Translations under genes and position numbers: made by a program | Notes under the pieces: model-generated | What the model was told of the DNA's origin: nothing | Seen by the model: the letters and a program-made list of their open reading frames with translations, nothing else | The model's database searches: none | Source of the DNA: Spisula solida | Lineage: Eukaryota; Mollusca; Bivalvia; Venerida; Mactridae | Assembly: GCA_947247005.1 (NCBI GenBank) | Contig: OX365952.1 | Span: forward strand, 3,122,501 to 3,186,500 | Length of the DNA stretch: 64,000 nt | Direction of reading: 5' to 3' | Part shown: positions 42,301-47,500 of the stretch, piece after piece | Layout of the letters: each line of letters opens with the position of its first letter | Position numbering within the stretch: the stretch's first letter is position 1

Positions 42301-43792
42301 GTAATAATTGGAAATACTAATCATAATACAAAAACATAATGGCAAGTTGTACATATTTATCAATACGATTAACTTTTCTTTTGTTCGCAATCACTATAAT
42401 TTGCAATATTTGCTCATGTTTTTTAAATCTAATCACAACATCCTAATTAGCGTACAGTCGTTTATACTCTACAATTGTTATTGATGGATACTTGACTTAC
42501 CGTATCCATGTTCAGATCTCTGGACAAAACTATCCACCATAAGCTCGTTCAGGGATTCACGCGCATTGGTTTCATTAACATGTCGGATTCGAAACTGAAA
42601 AAGAAAATTAAGAAATACATGACTAACATGCATCACTTCGATAGCTCAGAAGTAAAGCTAATGTAGCCCTATTGAAATTTGGTCCAGAACCAAAAACGGG
42701 GTTATCCACTGTTAATACAGTCGTTATTATCAAACGGTCCGCTTTGAGGATGGAAGGTTTGACCCGGTGATTATAAACATGTTCTCATTCTGTTACTGAA
42801 ACTCCATACTCCATGCTTAATATCATACTCGATGGAGAACCGTTTTCCAACCATGATTATAAACCTTCTTGGCCACATACTATATGCAGTACTGAATCTC
42901 ATTCGTGAAATAACGGAAACATGTCATGTGTATACATACTTGTGTATACATATATACTCATATTAGTTAGATCATTTGCTACCAGTTGGTGTACGTTTTG
43001 ATGCAAATTTCTGAAAAAAGTTGTTTTTTACATTTTCGGGTGATTGGCAACACATGAGAGTCGAGCTAACCAAGATGAATCTGTATAAACGTTCATGAGA
43101 AAGTGCTTCAATTGCAGTATGAGGTGGAGCATGGAGTACGTTCTTCAATGTTTATATATCACGGGGCCAGGCGTTCACTCCTTAACCGCGTCATACCAAA
43201 GACGAAATAAAAATGTTAACATTATTTCTGTTATTAGACGTTCAGTGCAGAAGGAGAAAGCTGACTTCTCCCTCAACAGTTGTCGTGAATGATTCGAATG
43301 TTTTAAAGGCTTGTTTCAAAATCAAAAAATATGAATGCAACTATAACATTATAACGAACTAATTTTGTTTTAAAATAAATCTGTACACATCATCACATGT
43401 GCATGTATGTCCATGCCTTTTTGTGATTTTAGTTTATTTTCAATTAATTAACATCATCTACTGCATGTATGCAAACACTTTACTTATACAACTGTGTGCT
43501 GTAAACAGAAGAATTTTACGCTGGCATATAGGGGACACATGATATGTTTTATTTTATATTTCCTGTTTTCCCTCTATGCCACCGTAGAATTTGTTTAAGT
43601 GTTGTTAAATATTTTATCAACAGTTAGAAGCAATATAAACATGTTTACCTTGATTATTGTTGTGATATTATGCATTCCAAGAATATCAGACTCCGAGGAA
43701 TACGTATAGTGATGATCAAACCCATCTTCAAAGTACAGCCCAGCACTTCCAGTTATACAGAGTAATAAACACAACCCGGCCAGCGAGTCCAT
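1..43792 (-). CDS. Secreted large lipid transfer protein (vitellogenin/apolipophorin-like), 40 exons, 3' end outside window
   Basis: Whole-gene entry; the 40 coding exons are listed separately. Seen: a signal peptide, then exons that read through 39 introns without a frame break to about 2,490 codons. Residues 20-290 resemble the N-terminal beta-sheet of the vitellogenin/ApoB lipoprotein domain (short motifs such as TMKKVLAS, where the family has its NLKRG-S motif). Residues 290-580 resemble the helical domain, including LLQSLGNAGKQ and AWRRAAVHSLR, which match the family's LxALGNAG...RRAAVxALR pattern. The middle is amphipathic and lipid-pocket-like. Furin-type sites are RERR (468-471), RKRR (898-901) and RRKR (1701-1704). 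A PAN/Apple-like Cys module lies near 1885-1945, then Fn3-like modules. Family role: binds and carries lipid in hemolymph or yolk. The C-terminal Fn3-like/PAN tail is not part of a standard vitellogenin, so yolk function is not implied. No vWD domain is seen in the window. Confidence 0.85.
1338..1420 (-). mobile_element. tRNA-like remnant
   Basis: On the minus strand A box TAGCTCAGTTGGTAAAG and a weaker B box (GGTACGAGTCT), separated by an expanded AT-rich anticodon region. Unlikely to be functional. Confidence 0.45.
1878..2062 (-). CDS. LLTP exon 39, repeat module second half
   Basis: 185 bp, acceptor tttacag, donor gtaatg, phase 2 to 1. Encodes FVWGVGTSQGTDNIVKFHNL and following, with several N-glycosylation sequons (NQT, NSS). 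Confidence 0.8.
2404..2581 (-). CDS. LLTP exon 38, repeat module first half
   Basis: 178 bp, acceptor ttgcag, donor gtaaat, phase 1 to 2. Encodes LIDKSPPIAGTVLDGDKL, then WIEFFDPQSGIDR. An upstream gtatag donor would give the wrong phase for exon 39. Confidence 0.8.
3024..3557 (-). CDS. LLTP exon 37, Fn3-like repeat module
   Basis: 534 bp, acceptor ttatag, donor gtaagt, phase 1 to 1. Contains the module signature ANWKGFHDNESGIWGYTWAV, then YYVTVQALNGAELGGSLV, then VDTTPPVFSGV. This is the pattern W-x-x-(F/Y)-x-D-x-x-SGI-x-x-Y-x-W-x-VG of repeat modules in invertebrate extracellular proteins. Confidence 0.85.
4521..4615 (-). CDS. LLTP exon 36
   Basis: 95 bp, acceptor attctag, donor gtaaat, phase 2 to 1. 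Encodes MIVDGPGSGTVFNGHEPLHD and following, completing the strand begun by TWKNNHR in exon 35. Confidence 0.8.
5139..6338 (-). CDS. LLTP exon 35, 1.2-kb exon with furin-type site and PAN/Apple-like module
   Basis: 1,200 bp, acceptor ttacag, donor gtataa, phase 2 to 2. It begins with sheet sequence. ERRKRSG (RRKR at 1701-1704) then marks a strong furin-type site. The residues after it are extracellular: Fn3-like strands (YWSVKARNSQGLESISQCW), then a PAN/Apple-like Cys pattern (C-AQK-C-IAHGSN-C-VSFDFEHHSET-C-DL) near 1885-1945, then YTPPEPGHVNAT leading into the repeat modules. Cleavage here would release an ectodomain-like tail from the lipid-binding part. It is much longer than any neighbouring exon. 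Confidence 0.85.
7239..7396 (-). CDS. LLTP exon 34, beta segment
   Basis: 158 bp, acceptor atttcag, donor gtaatc, phase 0 to 2. Encodes LTLTPWVGGKVWGDAAVDIF and following, like strands of a lipid-facing sheet. Confidence 0.8.
7650..7845. repeat. Dispersed repeat with AAAGTTGACCAAA, copy A
   Basis: Shares with 22.35-22.56 kb, in the same order, the CATGAAAATC/A stretch, GTTTTTCCATAAGTAA and TCAGACAGTT.CTTGTTTTCT. In LLTP intron 33. Confidence 0.6.
8121..8191 (-). CDS. LLTP exon 33, glycine-rich strand
   Basis: 71 bp, acceptor attgtag, donor gtatgg, phase 1 to 0. Encodes GFGAGGSVGLGVKVGLCVLS. Confidence 0.75.
8377..8536 (-). CDS. LLTP exon 32
   Basis: 160 bp, acceptor tttccag, donor gttagt, phase 0 to 1. 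Helix, then strand-like FCVSANIPVPPFDIVFFNL. Confidence 0.8.
8537..10018 (-). other. LLTP intron 31 (1.5 kb)
   Basis: Contains the long palindromic MITE at 9,561-9,747; the rest shows nothing recognised. Confidence 0.6.
9561..9747. mobile_element. Palindromic MITE with about 68-bp arms
   Basis: Left arm 9,561-9,629 (GAAAACCGTTGTATACAGGC and on) and inverted right arm 9,680-9,747, separated by a 50-bp loop. The transcript or single strand would fold into a long hairpin. Confidence 0.75.
10019..10149 (-). CDS. LLTP exon 31
   Basis: 131 bp, acceptor ccctctcag, donor gtaaga, phase 1 to 0. Encodes SQEVAIRKMSIPTFLGQLAE and further helix. A downstream AG would create a stop codon at the junction and was discarded. 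Confidence 0.75.
11000..11999. mobile_element. Mariner-like element, 1.0 kb, degenerate
   Basis: Termini are inverted copies of about 28 bp (TACGAGGGTCATTC...ATTCGTAGAC at left, its near-complement at right), with TA at both ends as in IS630/Tc1/mariner insertions. No intact transposase frame remains. Lies in LLTP intron 30. Confidence 0.7.
12152..12352 (-). CDS. LLTP exon 30, Cys module
   Basis: 201 bp, acceptor cttacag, donor gtaagt, phase 1 to 1. Strands with Cys in IKLCTGLFSACLPPIDLF; probably pairs with exon 29. Confidence 0.8.
12700..12945 (-). mobile_element. tRNA-headed SINE, copy 2 (diverged)
   Basis: Same body order as the 17.1-kb copy on the minus strand (GTGTTATCC, AACTGGTAGGAAACCGAGAG, GGTGCTTCACACCGAGCACG). 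The tRNA head is decayed. In LLTP intron 29. Confidence 0.65.
13268..13471 (-). CDS. LLTP exon 29, Cys module
   Basis: 204 bp, acceptor tttacag, donor gtagga, phase 1 to 1. Cys pattern HVCTVHDCCLGITCSVPL, then strands. The donor was chosen because it is the only one giving phase 1, which exon 30 needs. Confidence 0.75.
13892..14169 (-). CDS. LLTP exon 28
   Basis: 278 bp, acceptor attttag, donor gtaaga, phase 2 to 1. Mixed helical segment (DWILNKLNKDKDLYKDLNWV and following); no recognised motif. Confidence 0.8.
14728..14973 (-). CDS. LLTP exon 27, acidic low-complexity linker
   Basis: 246 bp, acceptor ttatag, donor gtaagt, phase 2 to 2. Very Glu/Asp-rich (EGEEPEGEKEKIEREPKDVD), then a Lys-rich helix (LKESLKKEAKKFADFFKNA). 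Probably an exposed hinge. Confidence 0.8.
15110..15450 (-). CDS. LLTP exon 26, beta module
   Basis: 341 bp, acceptor cgacag, donor gtaagt, phase 0 to 2. Strand-rich start (KKVIIQPTDPEFSAVEIVIE), ends in an acidic linker (DEDYEYTDPGPF). Confidence 0.85.
15586..15760 (-). CDS. LLTP exon 25, beta module
   Basis: 175 bp, acceptor ttatag, donor gtaagt, phase 2 to 0. Encodes FHKDFPTDRRQAKGGCKEGV, then GVDVELGQGQT. Confidence 0.8.
16142..16308 (-). CDS. LLTP exon 24, amphipathic helix
   Basis: 167 bp, acceptor attttag, donor gtaagt, phase 0 to 2. Encodes RESIHELKENLKAEWDKVLE and following; charged/hydrophobic alternation suggests coiled or lipid-surface helix. Confidence 0.8.
16815..17332. mobile_element. 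MITE with TIR GGTGGTATTCAATATTG, nested
   Basis: Left end aaggggtggtattcaatatt, right end (inverted) aatattgaaaaccaccct. Sits inside the 16.75-17.77 kb element and is split by a SINE. A short relative lies at 46,947-47,095. Confidence 0.6.
17062..17288 (-). mobile_element. tRNA-headed SINE, copy 1
   Basis: On the minus strand: tRNA-like head with A box (GGTCGAGTGGTAACGCAC) and B box (GGTTCGAATC), then a body with TTTCAGTGTTTCCCGACCAA, and the tail block GTGTATCGGTGCTATAC...TCTATTCGAAA.GAGCTAGG shared with the other copies. Confidence 0.75.
17940..19265. mobile_element. Mariner-like element, 1.3 kb, degenerate
   Basis: 28-bp inverted termini (TACGAGGG...TTCAAATTGGAATGCAA at left, complement at right, 2 mismatches) with TA target sites. 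Short broken frames only. Lies in LLTP intron 23, beside the nested MITE stack. Confidence 0.75.
19673..19842 (-). CDS. LLTP exon 23, with RKRR site
   Basis: 170 bp, acceptor gatgcag, donor gtgagt, phase 1 to 0. A helix is followed by ADRKRRDLAS (RKRR at 898-901), a plausible furin site at the position where many LLTPs are cut in two. Confidence 0.8.
20643..20836. repeat. 190-bp dispersed repeat, copy A
   Basis: Starts GTCAGGGTAAGAATAGAATG and ends ACGTCACTCTCACAATATCC. A direct copy lies at 48,801-48,993. It ends 16 bp from LLTP exon 22. Confidence 0.75.
20853..20923 (-). CDS. LLTP exon 22
   Basis: 71 bp, acceptor ttacag, donor gtaagg, phase 2 to 1. Encodes IKMAITMAVDVKNSVVDSCM. A dispersed repeat copy ends about 16 bp from its donor side. 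Confidence 0.75.
21700..22013 (+). mobile_element. Probable LINE 3' tail
   Basis: AT-rich run ending GGAGGAAATAAAAGTTGTAT and a short TTCTA tandem tail, the usual look of a truncated non-LTR retroposon end. No coding part remains. Confidence 0.4.
22117..22259 (-). CDS. LLTP exon 21, amphipathic helices
   Basis: 143 bp, acceptor attttag, donor gtaagt, phase 0 to 2. Encodes DIVDAITSALPYIAKKIVEA and further helix, continuing the pattern of exons 19-20. Confidence 0.8.
22345..22560. repeat. Dispersed repeat with AAAGTTGACCAAA, copy B
   Basis: Same order of blocks as at 7.65 kb. In LLTP intron 20. Confidence 0.6.
22783..22803. repeat. ACA microsatellite
   Basis: Short ACA run 20 bp from the donor of LLTP exon 20. 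Confidence 0.8.
22823..23034 (-). CDS. LLTP exon 20, amphipathic helices
   Basis: 212 bp, acceptor attacag, donor gtgagt, phase 1 to 0. Long amphipathic helical run (for example GEVSNNLEAFVKKVYNIAG and EEIKIIIQEVRNFVDGVKQ). Confidence 0.8.
23406..23526 (-). CDS. LLTP exon 19, amphipathic helices
   Basis: 121 bp, acceptor tttcag, donor gtaatt, phase 0 to 1. Encodes KIVGKIITPIKDAITHFGD, an amphipathic helix like those in lipid-binding apolipoproteins. Confidence 0.8.
24129..24274 (-). CDS. LLTP exon 18, beta-rich
   Basis: 146 bp, acceptor tttcag, donor gtaaga, phase 1 to 0. Encodes ALLSGHFMVDVYDGAYAEAH, then a strand-like stretch ending DLNVLK. Confidence 0.8.
24325..24530. mobile_element. 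GACAGGGAAGGCAGCACTC family, short copy
   Basis: GGAAGGCAGCACTCAACTTA followed by the family's AGCACAGAAAACAT block. Other short copies or lone ends were seen near 10,223, 14,625, 33,452 and 55,830. Confidence 0.6.
24917..25083 (-). CDS. LLTP exon 17, start of lipid-pocket part
   Basis: 167 bp, acceptor attacag, donor gtattt, phase 2 to 1. Encodes segments such as EWDKVLGNENIGASFGLHIR; the alternation suggests beta strands after the helical domain. Confidence 0.8.
25431..25561 (-). CDS. LLTP exon 16, end of helical domain
   Basis: 131 bp, acceptor tttcag, donor gtcagc, phase 0 to 2. Encodes HDDDDMVRKAAVNVLKKHP, matching the family pattern of D-x-x-E-VR-x-AA-x-x-L-x-x-(T/H)xP. Confidence 0.85.
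26292..26518 (-). CDS. LLTP exon 15, helical domain core
   Basis: 227 bp, acceptor atttag, donor gtatat, phase 1 to 0. Holds the clearest family signature: LLQSLGNAGKQ, then MEPNVGVTAWRRAAVHSLR. RERR (468-471) is a minimal furin-type site. Confidence 0.9.
26906..27046 (-). CDS. LLTP exon 14, helical domain
   Basis: 141 bp, acceptor attacag, donor gtaatg, phase 1 to 1. Encodes KRACLSLGAMAKSLHTRNVT and following, corresponding to the family's helical-repeat segment of the type sAxLalGsL. Confidence 0.8.
27047..28331 (-). other. LLTP intron 13 (1.3 kb)
   Basis: AT-rich intron; no element or coding signal recognised. Confidence 0.5.
28332..28386 (-). CDS. LLTP exon 13, short exon
   Basis: 55 bp, polypyrimidine acceptor ending gaag, donor gtaaca, phase 0 to 1. 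Encodes ELVRHVEELCFQGDMAPG; needed to join exons 12 and 14 in frame. Confidence 0.75.
28527..29165. mobile_element. GACAGGGAAGGCAGCACTC family copy
   Basis: Begins TTAAGTCAGACAGGGAAGGC. The body (28.64-28.92 kb) is the complement of 44.79-45.06 kb. Ends beyond a GACG tandem run with GTAGGGGACTA. In LLTP intron 12. Confidence 0.65.
29081..29128. repeat. GACG tetranucleotide repeat
   Basis: GGACGGACGGACAGACTGACTGACGG and on. Follows ACCAAGTTTCATAAACCTAA inside the 28.5-29.2 kb element. Confidence 0.85.
29420..29706 (-). CDS. LLTP exon 12, helical domain
   Basis: 287 bp, acceptor tttcag, donor gtaagt, phase 1 to 0. Helix-rich with SAEAQLLVLDTIMRDPNVTE followed by LRRCLFHSIALDSPEL, like the paired helices of the vitellogenin/ApoB helical domain. 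Contains conserved-looking Cys residues (TRQCTANDTLC). Confidence 0.85.
30218..30440 (+). mobile_element. tRNA(Asp)-like SINE, copy 3
   Basis: Head has A box TAGCTCAGTGGTAACGC, anticodon loop CTGTCAA (GTC, Asp-like) with a good stem, and B box GGTTCAATCCC. The acceptor stem does not pair, so it is a SINE head rather than a working tRNA. Ends in the shared tail block and an ATT-rich run. Confidence 0.75.
30531..30725. mobile_element. GACAGGGAAGGCAGCACTC family, short copy
   Basis: TTAAGTCGGACAGGGAAGGC, then CCAGCCGATCACAGAAAACA, in LLTP intron 11 next to the SINE. Confidence 0.6.
30874..30958 (-). CDS. LLTP exon 11, end of N-sheet
   Basis: 85 bp, acceptor attacag, donor gtaagt, phase 0 to 1. 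Encodes RPEVKVGIQSVEADINTHLQ, then CIHSIRNK. Confidence 0.8.
31204..31546. mobile_element. ATCGGG-rich MITE, copy 1
   Basis: Begins like the family terminus (AAAGCCTATGCCCCACTGA), contains CATGAGACAA and repeated ATCGGG/CCCGAT, and ends GAATTCCTCAGTGAC. Lies in LLTP intron 10, just upstream in transcript of exon 11. Confidence 0.65.
31568..31634 (-). CDS. LLTP exon 10
   Basis: 67 bp, acceptor ctcttcag, donor gtaaac, phase 2 to 0. Encodes KHNELRSHDVDALHRDTLTV and RK. Confidence 0.75.
32092..32146 (-). CDS. LLTP exon 9, short exon
   Basis: 55 bp, acceptor tttcag, donor gtatgt, phase 1 to 2. Encodes FPKIGSISRSKVKMTLK. It was found because exons 8 and 10 cannot join in frame without it. Confidence 0.75.
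32510..32556 (-). CDS. LLTP exon 8, short exon
   Basis: 47 bp, acceptor tttcag, donor gtaatt, phase 2 to 1. Encodes NSTEGFSEIEDQHIG. Confidence 0.75.
33083..33171 (-). CDS. LLTP exon 7, N-sheet
   Basis: 89 bp, acceptor attgcag, donor gtatgt, phase 0 to 2. Encodes TIHLDVKGTPMFVDAIDNIT and following. An upstream gtaaaa could also serve as donor, but only gtatgt keeps exon 8 open. Confidence 0.8.
34155..34255 (-). CDS. LLTP exon 6, N-sheet
   Basis: 101 bp, acceptor ttttaag, donor gtatgt, phase 1 to 0. Encodes HMEHDYEVSRATDGIKFVRV and following; the 34-bp minisatellite sits in the intron just upstream of it. Confidence 0.8.
34586..34990. repeat. 34-bp minisatellite, 12 units
   Basis: Unit ATAACGCACGTAGCCTATCC then ATAGCAACCTAGAT, 34 bp, about 12 copies with few changes (CTT/CGT, CAT/CGT, CCC/TCC). 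In LLTP intron 5. Confidence 0.9.
35165..35216 (-). CDS. LLTP exon 5, N-sheet
   Basis: 52 bp, acceptor ttgtcag, donor gtaggt, phase 0 to 1. Encodes IEDSNRWTFSSHEEDHA. Confidence 0.75.
35670..35790 (-). CDS. LLTP exon 4, N-sheet
   Basis: 121 bp, ends in phase 0 with donor gtaaga. Encodes FYFTVGKDGLVSLVHFHPEE then EILTMKKVLAS, matching the lipoprotein N-domain pattern of F-x-V-x-x-DG-V followed by the N(L/I)KRG-S strand. Confidence 0.85.
36282..36955. mobile_element. ATCGGG-rich MITE, copy 2, expanded
   Basis: Starts AAAGCCTAGGTCCCACTGGG, with many ATCGGG/CCCGAT repeats and an internal duplicated block (TCGGTCCAACTGCCTCGGGA and a near-copy 370 bp later). About 670 bp, longer than the other copies. 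Confidence 0.65.
37166..37202 (-). CDS. LLTP exon 3, 37-bp microexon
   Basis: Encodes VDNPEHWNFAE between acceptor tttcag and donor gtaatt. Phase in 1 and out 2 both match the neighbours, which supports a very short exon that open-reading-frame searches miss. Confidence 0.75.
37528..37772. promoter_or_regulatory. Cluster of three TGACGTCA palindromes
   Basis: Full CREB/ATF-type sites at 37,528-37,535, 37,548-37,555 and 37,765-37,772 in LLTP intron 2. The first two are 20 bp apart, two helical turns. Known motif; function here is inference. Confidence 0.4.
39273..39351 (+). mobile_element. tRNA-like remnant
   Basis: A-box-like GACGCAGTAGGCTAAG and B box GGGTTCGAATCTC with an extended AT-rich middle. 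Probably a SINE head. Confidence 0.45.
39779..39863 (-). mobile_element. tRNA-like remnant with long arm
   Basis: On the minus strand A box GTGGCCTAGTGGTTAAG and B box GGGTTCGAGTCCG with an expanded middle. Similar in layout to the element at 39.3 kb on the other strand. Confidence 0.45.
41099..41428 (-). CDS. Unrecognised 109-codon ORF in LLTP intron 2
   Basis: Starts MVLTAIGVPVSIAVMKAGQR and has two hydrophobic stretches that could be membrane segments (SLASVLLITGVSFSCVAVHL is one). Better amino-acid composition than the surrounding random ORFs, but no homolog recognised. Could be a nested single-exon gene, a retrocopy or chance. Confidence 0.3.
   Translation of the reverse strand: MVLTAIGVPVSIAVMKAGQRALVALASVDNSEHQCRLLAVGAVSTYVAYNGWEKESVIGRQCHLQSLASVLLITGVSFSCVAVHLDLLKQHRVYFAEKNILLSGYKHIV
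41677..41833 (+). CDS. Orphan candidate exon, opposite strand in LLTP intron 2
   Basis: Flanked by a good acceptor (tattattttcag) and donor (gtaagt). Encodes KTKLVLFLAEIVYYQFKNYY, then HPKSQWLHLDWFNNEQ. No family recognised. It could belong to a nested gene, or be an upstream alternative exon of the Hh-like gene, since its exit phase 2 would fit exon 3. Could also be chance. Confidence 0.3.
42039..42118. repeat. AAT/ATT microsatellite
   Basis: Trinucleotide AAT run turning into a mirror ATT/AAT mix with interruptions (AACAATAATTATAATAATAA). Confidence 0.9.
42501..42594 (-). CDS. LLTP exon 2, N-sheet
   Basis: 94 bp, acceptor tttcag, donor gtaagt, ends in phase 1. Encodes FRIRHVNETNARESLNELMV and following residues; the 5.3-kb intron 2 follows in transcript order. 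Confidence 0.8.
43649..43792 (-). CDS. LLTP exon 1: start codon and signal peptide
   Basis: Start chosen for a strong Kozak context (AACCATGG) and a typical signal peptide (MDSLAGLCLLLCITGSAG), with cleavage probably near residue 18. The mature N-terminus (FEDGFDHHYTYSSESDI) looks like the first strand of the lipoprotein N-terminal domain. 48 codons; donor gtaaac, phase 0. Confidence 0.85.
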
Positions 43793-44330
43793 GGTTCGAA
43801 CCTCGCTATGCCGTCAATGCGCGTTTTAGCTACAGCACGATTTCCGAGCTGCTCATGAACACTTTAGGCAACGTAACGTCTACTAATCAATAACTGGTAT
43901 GTGCTCCAAAATGTTTTATTTCTCGCGCCCAGTAACAACCAAAAGTCAATGATACATTTGTACGCTTCGCATGATATCGCCTTAGGGTAATATCCCGGAA
44001 GATTTAAATGTCTTTAACGATAACGAGGACAATCGTAAACTTGTTAGAACTGGTCGAAATCATGCAATATGTTTGGTGGCATAAGTGTACGTGTCGATGA
44101 TAGAACAGCAAGGAGGGGTTTAGCTAATTTGATTGACATATTTTGATCACTAATAATTGGAAATACAAAATAATCAGATCTTTCTAGTGCAACATTAGGG
44201 AGTATTTTGTTTTGTCTAAAAGCGGTATCGTTGAAAATTGGACAGTTGATAACAAAATTGAATGTAAAGATATGTAGTTTGCGAAATTAAATGTTATGCT
44301 TCAAATTTTACCGATAGCTTAAATTGTAAA
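43793..44330. promoter_or_regulatory. Shared intergenic region between the two divergent genes (candidate bidirectional promoter)
   Basis: The two start codons are 538 bp apart and point away from each other, so both promoters and 5' UTRs must lie here unless there are unseen 5' exons. No unambiguous TATA box or CpG-rich block was found. A weak TATA-like AATAAAAC lies on the minus strand near 43,916. No transposable element was recognised here, unlike the flanking introns. Confidence 0.5.
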
Positions 44331-44519
44331 ATGCGTAATTTAATTAGACTAGTACTTGTGATAGGCTGTGTTGCCTTTGGGAACGTTCTGTGTGATGACG
44401 ATTCTTTGTTTGACGAGGAAATACATTACGAGGAAAAGGAAACGGGTGGACAACTGAGGTTGAAAAGTAAAGGAAAACTGTCTGAAATAATTGATCTCGA
44501 TCAGACACCGGCCGTGAAG
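44331..44519 (+). CDS. Hh-like gene exon 1: start and signal peptide
   Basis: 63 codons, donor gtaata, phase 0. MRNLIRLVLVIGCVAFGNVL is a clear signal peptide with cleavage near residue 21 (VLC-DDD); an acidic segment follows. A at -3 supports the start. Confidence 0.85.
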
Positions 44520-47500
44520 GTAATAACATTTATATTCGTTTTTGCATTTTGTACTGATGAGCTTATCTAGAATGGTTCAGCTGGTGAATAATCAATACGT
44601 TTAATCTTCGGAATACAACGTTACAGTAGAACTTTGCACAGTTGTACACCAATAACCCCGTTTTATCCAATTAAACTAGCAAGTTACATCGGCTGGTATT
44701 CTACTAGGAACTTTTATTACTGTTATTCAATAACATTTAGGACTAAAGACAGCTAAAACTTAGTATAGCAGCCGTTTTACTGTTGATACTAGTTCATACA
44801 AGCCCTTTAGTCAACCTTCCTCTGTTTATGTACTGTCCACTTTATAGTATAATTGGAAAAAATAGAAAAATATTTGGCCACTGTGCCTTTTGTTAAACTT
44901 TATTAATTTTGTATGTGCCATTCTGCAATTTCGTTGTCCAGCACAAGGCTGCTTCGTATCTTTCAAAATTGCATATACTCAGTGTCTGTTGTGGATTGGC
45001 CTTGTGGTGTATGTTTTTTGTCCGGTTGTTAATTTCTTACCAACTGGCTCTTGTTCCGTTTTAGTTTGACTGACTAAAGCAGCAGACTTTCGGGATTGGA
45101 TGCCCGGTTTTGTATTACATGTTCCTGTGCTAGTTTTTTAAGGATGTTCCGCGCCTTTTCGAGTGAAGTTGTATATTTTCTGTGCCTTTTTGTTCTCGCG
45201 TGTCCCGCGGTTTCTGTTGGGGTCGGTGCTACTTCCGGTAGTTTCGTATTTTGTTTAATTATTATAATATGGGTTTGTATCTGGATTTAAACGCCAATTC
45301 CGTTTACAATCGAGTTTTTCATTTTTAAATAATCGATAATATGCCATAATTTCTCAGTATTTAATTTTTTGACGGGGCCAAAAGGAGCTAGGAGTTAACT
45401 ATTTATTCGTATTTGCCGGTTGTCCTCTTACTATTTCGTCCCCGCGATTCGCATCCTACCGGGTTCGTTCATGAGTCTATGTACAGCTGTGGAGTTATGG
45501 ATGTAGTCATCTGTCCCCTGAGGTCATTTAATGTAGTTATAAGTCCCCTACCGGTTTTTGACCGGAGGGGACTATTGGTTTGCCATCTGTCCGTCAGTTT
45601 TGGTTCTGACGGAAATTGTGGTTGATATGGCAACAGACATATTGACAAAAGCTTTAAACCGGTAGGGGACTTCTGTATTGCTTGCAATTCAGTACGTCAT
45701 ATCTCGATTTGTTCAATTACGTCATTTTACTTAATGAAACTGGGTCACTCGTTTTAAGGTTTTCAGATTTTTTGTTGCTGAAATCGGGCCTTTCAACGTT
45801 TTCATATTGTTACTTAACTTTTAGACTGTAGGCTGCTAACTATGTAGTTCAGCAGTTCTACTGTTGTTACTATGTCATTCAGCGTGGGCTTTCTGCCTTT
45901 TGTTTGCTGAATCTTTTCTATTCAGTTTTTAACAATGAGACTAGGGGCGTTTAATTTTCTTGGACGGTAGTGTGTTGGGCACTTCTTCGTTTTAAGATTT
46001 CTTACAGCTAAAGCGGGGCAATATAGTCCTTTTGCTGTGGAAACTGGGTCATTCAGCTAGTTAGTAGGTCATCCGACTATACGGGCCTTTCAACGTTTTA
46101 ATACTGTTATTTAACTTTTGAGACTAAAGGCTGCTATAACTATGTAGTTCAGCAGTTTTACTGTTGTTACTAGGTCATTCAGCGTAGGCATTCCGCCTTT
46201 TGGTTGCTGTATCTTTTCTACTGGGTCATTCAGCTAGTTATAATTTATTATACTTTTCGACAGCTTGGACTTGGGCGGATCTGCGCTTGTTTAGTTGGGC
46301 ATTGTGCTTTGTGTGTTTTTAATGTTTTCTGTGCTCGGCTGGTTAAGTTGAGTGCTGCCTTCCCTGTCTGACTTAATATACTCTCTTTTGGGCATTCAGC
46401 TTGTTGATTGCTGAAGCTAGTTCATTCAGCTGTTTGGTAGCTGGGACTTGGGCAGTTCATTTTCACGTTCGGTTATGTGTTTGTCATTGTGCCTTGTATC
46501 TTTTTATGTTTTCTGTGCTCGGCTGGTTGAGTGCTGCCTTCCCTGTCCAACCTACATTTATATTTTTAAAGGTACGTTGCTAAATAGTCATGCTTTAATT
46601 TATGATAAATATTATGATTCTGTGTTGACCTTATCAACCTTCGTCTTGTTTGAGTCGATTAGTATGTTTTCGTTACATTCGCACCTAAGAATGACTTTAC
46701 GTTGGAAGGGCATACCGTTTTCGCCGTTTGAACCTCTATAAATTTAACTAGTTGTATGTTGAATTACTATCTATGCTAGTAAATACGGTATTATAAAACT
46801 ACTCAAAAATAACACGTCAACAATAATAATTTTCAAATTTTAAACTTACATAATCAATCAAAAGTCATCAAATTTTAAAAAGAATCGGACAGGAAAGACA
46901 GCCGAGTCAACAGAGACAACAGAGAACGAGTTTTTTCCCTTCACCAATTAAAGGTGGCATTCGATATTGATCCTACTTGACTTAATCATAAGGAATACCA
47001 ATCACATTATACGATATTAAACGCTTGGTCAGTAACAGGTGATATAATTTGCCACCATTATTATCTCATTAAATAATCAATATTCAATACCATCACAGGA
47101 CATATTCAAAGTTTCACAGTTTATTCGTACTATGGTATTGCATATATTCAAGGATTATCTGTTGATGAATGAACCATTCGTTTATCACGAGGAACACTTC
47201 CTCATTGCTCAATATTACTTTACGTAGATAACTTATCTTAAAGACAAATTGATCAGAAGAGGTTTTAAGGTAAACTGGATCTCTTTTTGGCAAAGCTTTC
47301 AATGTCAATATCCACCCACTCGACTTAAGTGGGAGTAATTACACGAAGAAAAACGAATAGCTAAATAAGCAAATATACCAAAACTTTCTCGGCTTATTTT
47401 TCATTTGCTTATCATACACAATATGCTTGCCTTTTGGTAGAAATTACAAGTTGTTTTTGGTTTTTATATCTGGATTATAATTATGAGGTTTCTAATTGGT

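Larger units (their letters stand above)
37203..42500 (-). other. LLTP intron 2 (5.3 kb)
   Basis: Holds three TGACGTCA motifs (37.5-37.8 kb), two tRNA-like remnants (39.3 and 39.8 kb), the unassigned ORF and orphan exon at 41.1-41.8 kb, and an AAT microsatellite at 42.04 kb. The remainder is AT-rich with nothing recognised. Confidence 0.6.

Noticed and set aside
43649..43792. Gene as a plain vitellogenin
   Set aside because: The N-terminal domain fits the superfamily, but the modular PAN/Fn3-like tail and absence of a vWD domain in the window do not support naming it vitellogenin.
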